Assembly (NCBI GenBank): GCA_900548125.1
Contig: URJN01000073.1
Span: forward strand, 1-9,171
DNA: 9,171 bases
From: an uncultured Eubacteriales bacterium
Lineage (GTDB): Bacteria; Bacillota; Clostridia; Christensenellales; Aristaeellaceae
Direction: 5' to 3'
The position numbers and the translations under genes are program-made. The notes beneath the pieces were generated by a model. It worked only from the letters and a program-made list of their open reading frames with translations. It had not been told where the DNA came from and did not search any database. Below are positions 6,016-9,171 of this stretch, one piece after another. The stretch's first letter is position 1, and the number at the start of each line of letters is the position of its first letter.

Positions 6016-6151
6016 CGTGAATTGAAAAGTTCTGTGCCTAAGACAGTTGGTCACGCATTCGTGCGTATAAAGGTACCAGCCGAGGTGCGAGTGCGATTTT
6101 TCCGTGAAAACGGTTTTCTGCCCTTGCGCCAAGCGCAGGGGCTTTTCTTTT
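6016..6151 (+). ncRNA. L10 (rplJ-rplL) autoregulatory leader RNA
   Basis: The leader carries the sequence landmarks of the Firmicute L10 leader: CCTAAGACAGTTGGT at 6037-6051 and ACCAGCCGAGGTG at 6075-6087, flanking a hairpin ACGCA-TTCG-TGCGT at 6053-6066. In this family the L10-(L7/L12) complex binds the kink-turn region and favours the downstream terminator, so excess protein shuts off the operon. A small GAAA-capped hairpin (6102-6113) sits between the binding region and the terminator. Confidence 0.88.
6120..6151 (+). terminator. attenuator terminator of the L10 leader
   Basis: GCCCTTGCG at 6120-6128 pairs with CGCAGGGGC at 6134-6142 (nine pairs, one wobble) around a CCAAG loop, followed by TTTTCTTTT at 6143-6151. 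It ends about 30 bases before the rplJ start, the position expected of the L10 leader's regulated terminator. A second small hairpin (CCGAA/TTCGG, about 6152-6164) then abuts the ribosome binding site. Confidence 0.85.
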
Positions 6152-6181
6152 CCGAAACCTTTCGGGAAGGAGGAAAATGAC

Positions 6182-6703
6182 ATGTCCAAGAATTTTGAAG
6201 CGAAGAAAGTTGTTGTTTCCGAAATCGAGGAGAAGATCGAGAAGGCTGAGTCCATCGTGATCGTCGAGTATAAGGCGCTCACCGTGGATGCCGTCACCGC
6301 TCTGCGTGCGAAGTGCCGCGCGGCGAACGTTGATTACTGCGTTCTGAAGAACACGCTGGTGAAGCGCGCTCTGGAGAACAAGGGCATCAAGATCGACGAC
6401 GCGATCCTCGAGGGACCGAACGCTTTCGTCTTCAGCAACGGCGATCCGGTGTCCGCTCCGAAGCTTGTCAAGGAGTTCATCACCGCCGCTGAGAAGGACA
6501 AGAAGACGTCCCCGCTGACCATCAAGGCCGGCATCATGGACGGCGCTGTTCAGAGCGTGGAAGAGGTCAAGGCTCTTGCCGATATCCTGCCGCGCGAGCA
6601 GCTCATCGCCAAGATCATGGGCTGCCTGAATTCTCAGGCGACTGCCCTGGCTTACGTCATCCAGGCGATTGCCGACAAGAAGGCCGAAGCCGGCGAGCAG
6701 TAA
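6182..6703 (+). CDS. rplJ: 50S ribosomal protein L10
   Basis: L10 is the base of the ribosomal stalk. It binds 23S rRNA next to L11 and carries dimers of L7/L12 on its C-terminal helix. The 173-residue protein has the usual length: an rRNA-binding N-terminal domain (about 1-130, with IVIVEYKALTVDAVTALR and YCVLKNTLVKRAL) and a C-terminal helix (about 135-170, ending in LAYVIQAIADKKAE) for L7/L12. The frame is open back to 6104, but that stretch is the attenuator. The ATG at 6182 has AAGGAGG at 6167-6173. Another ATG at 6177 is out of frame. The gene is controlled by the leader upstream and is followed after 70 bases by rplL. Confidence 0.97.
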   Translation: MSKNFEAKKVVVSEIEEKIEKAESIVIVEYKALTVDAVTALRAKCRAANVDYCVLKNTLVKRALENKGIKIDDAILEGPNAFVFSNGDPVSAPKLVKEFITAAEKDKKTSPLTIKAGIMDGAVQSVEEVKALADILPREQLIAKIMGCLNSQATALAYVIQAIADKKAEAGEQ

Positions 6704-6773
6704 GCTCCGCAAGACAGCCGGACAGACGGCATCACTATCCACCCCAAAATCATCATAATGGAGGTAAATTACC

Positions 6774-7148
6774 ATGGAAATCAATGAGATCGTTTCCGCT
6801 ATCGAAAGCCTGACCCTGATCCAGGCTTCTGAGCTTGTTAAGGCCCTCGAAGAGAAGTTCGGCGTTTCCGCCGCTGCTCCGGTTGCTGCTGCTGGCGTTG
6901 CTGGCGCTCCGGCTGCCGCTGCTGAAGAGAAGACCGAGTTTGACGTCGTTCTGGCTGGCTTTGACGCTGCCAAGAAGGTCGCCATCATCAAGGCCGTCCG
7001 TGAGGTCGTGCCGGGCCTGGGCCTGAAGGAAGCCAAGGACATCGTCGAAGGCGCTCCGAAGACCCTGAAGGAAGGCGCTTCCAAGGAAGAAGCCGAGACC
7101 ATGAAGAAGAAGCTCGAAGAAGCTGGCGCGAAGGTCGAAATCAAGTAA
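6774..7148 (+). CDS. rplL: 50S ribosomal protein L7/L12
   Basis: L7/L12 forms the mobile stalk dimers that recruit and activate translational GTPases. The 124-residue protein has the N-terminal dimerisation and L10-binding helices (1-30), an alanine-rich flexible hinge (about 33-51), and the factor-binding C-terminal domain (about 54-124) with KKVAIIKAVREVVPGLGLKE and VEGAPKTLKEG. GGAGG at 6760-6764 supports the start. Lysine codons are almost all AAG, as in other highly expressed genes here. A hairpin overlaps the stop codon and a terminator follows, so the operon ends here and rpoB is not downstream. Confidence 0.97.
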   Translation: MEINEIVSAIESLTLIQASELVKALEEKFGVSAAAPVAAAGVAGAPAAAAEEKTEFDVVLAGFDAAKKVAIIKAVREVVPGLGLKEAKDIVEGAPKTLKEGASKEEAETMKKKLEEAGAKVEIK

Positions 7149-7166
7149 TTTCTTTCCCGAAATTAC
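7145..7166 (+). other. hairpin overlapping the rplL stop codon
   Basis: GTAATTTC at 7145-7152 pairs perfectly with GAAATTAC at 7159-7166 around TTTCCC; the rplL stop codon lies in the 5' arm. It directly precedes the terminator and may protect the 3' end of this abundant mRNA. No T-run follows. Confidence 0.5.
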
Positions 7167-7168
7167 AA

Positions 7169-7195
7169 GCTCCTGCCGAAAGGCGGGGGCTTTTT
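7169..7195 (+). terminator. intrinsic terminator after rplL
   Basis: GCTCCTGCC at 7169-7177 pairs with GGCGGGGGC at 7182-7190 (nine pairs, two wobbles) with a GAAA tetraloop, followed by TTTTT at 7191-7195 and another T-run five bases on. It should end the rplJ-rplL transcript. Confidence 0.92.
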
Positions 7196-7369
7196 GCGTT
7201 TTTGGCTTTTTGAATGGGCGCGAAATCGGATGCGGGTCAACCGAAGAATGTGTCGTGCCTGTCCGTGAATCTGCTACAGAATATGCCTTTCTTTGCTTCG
7301 ATGGGTTCAAAATTCTGCCAAAATGCGGCAGCAAAATATGCCCATCCAGTAAAGGAGATGAAATCCACC
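7196..7369 (+). other. non-coding gap before the beta-helical protein gene
   Basis: I see no convincing sigma-A promoter here and no known riboswitch motif. A small hairpin is formed by CTGCC at 7315-7319 and GGCAG at 7327-7331, about 40 bases before the start codon. The rplL terminator makes readthrough an unlikely main source of transcript, so an unrecognised promoter is expected in this stretch. Confidence 0.4.
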
Positions 7370-8881
7370 ATGAAAAAGACGATTGCATGGGTTTTAGCAT
7401 GCGCAATGCTTGTGACAACCACGATGGCTTTTGCGGAGAATGCGGCTCCGCCCGCAAAACCGAGTGGAAGCGAAGAACCGCCCGCGATGCCGAGCGGCGA
7501 ACAACCGCCTGAAATGCCGGATGGACAGAAGCCGGGCAATCCGCCGGAAGGAGGCGGAATGATGGGCGGTCCCGGCGGCGGGCAGAGCAGCCAGCCGGAA
7601 AGCTATGATGCCGTGACGACTGTTTCGGAGGATACCGATCTTTCTGACACGACGCTTACCTCGACCGGCGCGGATGAGAACGCGCTGCTTGTTACGGATG
7701 GCACGGCGACCGTCACCAACACGACGATCGACCGCACGTCTGCGGACAGCACGGGAGGCGATACGTCCAGCTTTTATGGCGTGGGCGCGGCTGTGCTGAC
7801 GACCGGAGGGACGGTTTCTGTCAGCGACAGCACAATCACCACGGATGCGAAAGGCAGCGCAGGCGTGTTTGCGTATGGCGACGGCGTGGCGATGGTGAGC
7901 GATACGACCATTTCTACGACGCAGGATACATCCGGCGGTATTCACGTCGCCGGAGGCGGAACGCTGTATGCAAAGGATCTGACCGTTACGACGAAGGGCG
8001 AATCCTCGGCGGCGATTCGTTCCGACCGTGGAAGCGGAACGATGATCGTGGACGGAGGCACCTATGTTTCTTCCGGCGTTGGTTCTCCGGCGGTGTATGT
8101 GACGGCAGATATCACGATTCATGAAGCGGCATTGGCGGCGACCGGCTCGGAAGCACTGTGCCTTGAGGGACTGAATTCTGTTCGACTGTATGACTGCGAT
8201 TTGACGGGCAATATGTCGGATTTGGAGCAGAACGATCATACATGGACGGTCATCCTTTATCAGAGCATGTCCGGAGATTCGGCAATCGGCGAAGGACGTT
8301 TTGAGATGAGCGGCGGCTCGCTGGTTTCCGGAAACGGCGGTATTTTCTACACGACGAATACGGAGAGCGAGTTTGTGCTTTCGAATGTTGAAATTTCTGC
8401 GGATGACAGCGAATATTTCCTCCGCTGCACGGGTAATGCGAATCGGCGCGGTTGGGGACAGACGGGCGCAAATGGCGCAGATTGTACCTTTACGGCAATC
8501 CGCCAGACGATGAACGGCGATGTAATCTGGAATAGCATTTCGACACTTGACTTCTATATGATGCAAGGCAGTACGCTGACTGGCGCGGTTGTCGATGATG
8601 AGAGCTATGCGGGAGAAGGCGGCGATGGTACGGCGAGCTTGACGATTGATGCGGATTCCAAGTGGATTGTGACGGGAGACAGCGTTGTGACCAATCTGGC
8701 TAATGAAGGTACGATTGTGGATGAAGCAGGCAACGCGGTTCGCGTGGTCGGTCAGGATGGCACGGTCTATGTGCAGGGCGATAGTGAATATACCGTGACG
8801 GTATCGAATTATGCGACGAGCTGCGATTGGAGCAGCGCGGGCGCGGTATCTGAATGGGACGCCAGCCGGATGCCGATGTAA
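7370..8881 (+). CDS. secreted, probably beta-helical surface/extracellular protein
   Basis: The function is unknown. The 503-residue product begins with a Sec signal peptide (1-22, Ala-Phe-Ala cleavage). A proline-rich neck (about 26-58) with repeated PP-x-x-P-x-G units and a Gly/Met run (61-71, GGGMMGGPGGG) follows. From about 84 to 470 it is a long array of Thr/Ser/Gly/Asp-rich units such as TVSVSDSTITTDAKG, VAMVSDTTISTT and GGGTLYAKDLTVTT, the rhythm of a right-handed parallel beta-helix. Positive charge is scarce. I see no LPxTG, dockerin, SLH or transmembrane anchor. The frame is open from 7214, but the ATG at 7370 gives the signal peptide and has AAAGGAG at about 7351-7357. An ATG at 7358 is too close to that site. 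No clear promoter was found. Confidence 0.8.
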   Translation: MKKTIAWVLACAMLVTTTMAFAENAAPPAKPSGSEEPPAMPSGEQPPEMPDGQKPGNPPEGGGMMGGPGGGQSSQPESYDAVTTVSEDTDLSDTTLTSTGADENALLVTDGTATVTNTTIDRTSADSTGGDTSSFYGVGAAVLTTGGTVSVSDSTITTDAKGSAGVFAYGDGVAMVSDTTISTTQDTSGGIHVAGGGTLYAKDLTVTTKGESSAAIRSDRGSGTMIVDGGTYVSSGVGSPAVYVTADITIHEAALAATGSEALCLEGLNSVRLYDCDLTGNMSDLEQNDHTWTVILYQSMSGDSAIGEGRFEMSGGSLVSGNGGIFYTTNTESEFVLSNVEISADDSEYFLRCTGNANRRGWGQTGANGADCTFTAIRQTMNGDVIWNSISTLDFYMMQGSTLTGAVVDDESYAGEGGDGTASLTIDADSKWIVTGDSVVTNLANEGTIVDEAGNAVRVVGQDGTVYVQGDSEYTVTVSNYATSCDWSSAGAVSEWDASRMPM

Positions 8882-8960
8882 AATAAACAAATGCGCAGAT
8901 GATGCGGATTTGATGATATAGAGTTCTTTATGTGAGATCATCTTTCCAAATTGAAAAATG

Positions 8961-8998
8961 GAACCGCTCAATTACTTTTGATTGAGCGGTTTCGTTTT
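8961..8998 (+). terminator. intrinsic terminator after the beta-helical protein gene
   Basis: AACCGCTCAAT at 8962-8972 pairs perfectly with ATTGAGCGGTT at 8981-8991, giving an 11-pair stem with an eight-base loop and extra wobble pairs on both sides. TTTCGTTTT follows (8990-8998). It lies 80 bases after the stop codon. Confidence 0.88.
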
Positions 8999-9006
8999 GT
9001 GTTTCC

Positions 9007-9162
9007 CCGCGCAGCGGAGAGAGGGTGCAGGGAACGATGTTTCCTGCTGGGGGTTGGGGATTGCAGCCATGCGCCCGCTGTGCGGGGTTCAGCGTGGCGG
9101 AAATCGGAAATCGCAAGGAGCGCTTGCGCGTTCGCGAAGCGGGCGCGTCTGCCGCAGGCAGA
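9007..9162. repeat. cluster of small GC-rich hairpins in non-coding DNA
   Basis: At least four short inverted repeats lie in 156 bases: CCGC-GCA-GCGG (9007-9017), CCCGC-TGT-GCGGG (9074-9086), CGCTTGCG with a partly matching arm (9121-9141) and TCTGCC-GCA-GGCAGA (9148-9162). A further imperfect one is GCAGG...CCTGC (9027-9047). Three have three-base loops. No gene was found in 8882-9171. The pattern resembles dispersed intergenic palindromes, but no second copy lies in the window to prove a repeat family. Confidence 0.4.
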
Positions 9163-9171
9163 GGACAGCGC

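Noticed and set aside
6104..6181. In-frame upstream extension of rplJ.
   Set aside because: This stretch is the attenuator hairpin and T-run of the L10 leader; the ATG at 6182 has the ribosome binding site and the family N-terminus.
6038..7144. Open frame on the - strand covering rplJ and rplL (368 codons).
   Set aside because: It is the reverse shadow of two unmistakable ribosomal protein genes and crosses the L10 leader.
7196..7369. Riboswitch before the beta-helical protein gene.
   Set aside because: I tried to match the c-di-GMP aptamer conserved blocks without success, and only one small hairpin was found.
7394..8971. Long open frame on the - strand (525 codons) opposite the beta-helical protein gene.
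   Set aside because: The + strand frame has a signal peptide, ribosome binding site and repeat structure. The reverse frame is Arg/His/Ala-rich and follows from the biased composition of the real gene.
8882..9171. CRISPR array or insertion sequence at the right edge.
   Set aside because: The palindromes differ in sequence and spacing, there are no regular repeats with spacers, and no transposase reading frame was found.

Overview
The window looks like a chromosomal segment from a moderately GC-rich, Gram-positive-type bacterium of the Bacillota, most likely class Clostridia. The grounds are a short single-span SecE, strong GGAGG-type ribosome binding sites, a Firmicute-style L10 leader with a terminator attenuator, a four-cysteine zinc-ribbon L33, and several Sec-exported proteins. 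Species cannot be read from the sequence alone.

All genes lie on the + strand. Region 1 (1-2557) is the conserved transcription/translation block rpmG-secE-nusG-rplK-rplA. A good sigma-A promoter (12-40) precedes it, and a strong intrinsic terminator follows rplA. The nusG-rplK and rplK-rplA gaps hold folded RNA, including two copies of what looks like the L1 protein's mRNA binding site, one before rplK and one before rplA.

Region 2 (2558-5980) is an accessory island where most bacteria go straight from rplA to rplJ. It encodes a secreted two-domain protein, an ECF-type sigma factor, a one-span membrane protein that is probably its anti-sigma factor, and a second secreted two-domain protein. 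The last three are tightly packed and look like one operon. The outer part of the membrane protein resembles the two secreted proteins, which suggests a linked envelope-sensing system.

Region 3 (5981-7195) is rplJ-rplL with its own near-consensus promoter, the L10 autoregulatory leader and a terminator. rpoB, which usually follows rplL, is absent.

Region 4 (7196-9171) holds a secreted, probably beta-helical surface or extracellular protein with a proline/glycine/methionine-rich neck, then its terminator and a non-coding stretch of small GC-rich hairpins. In effect, two autoregulated ribosomal protein operons have been separated by, and now flank, a signalling locus, with an exported protein placed after rplL.
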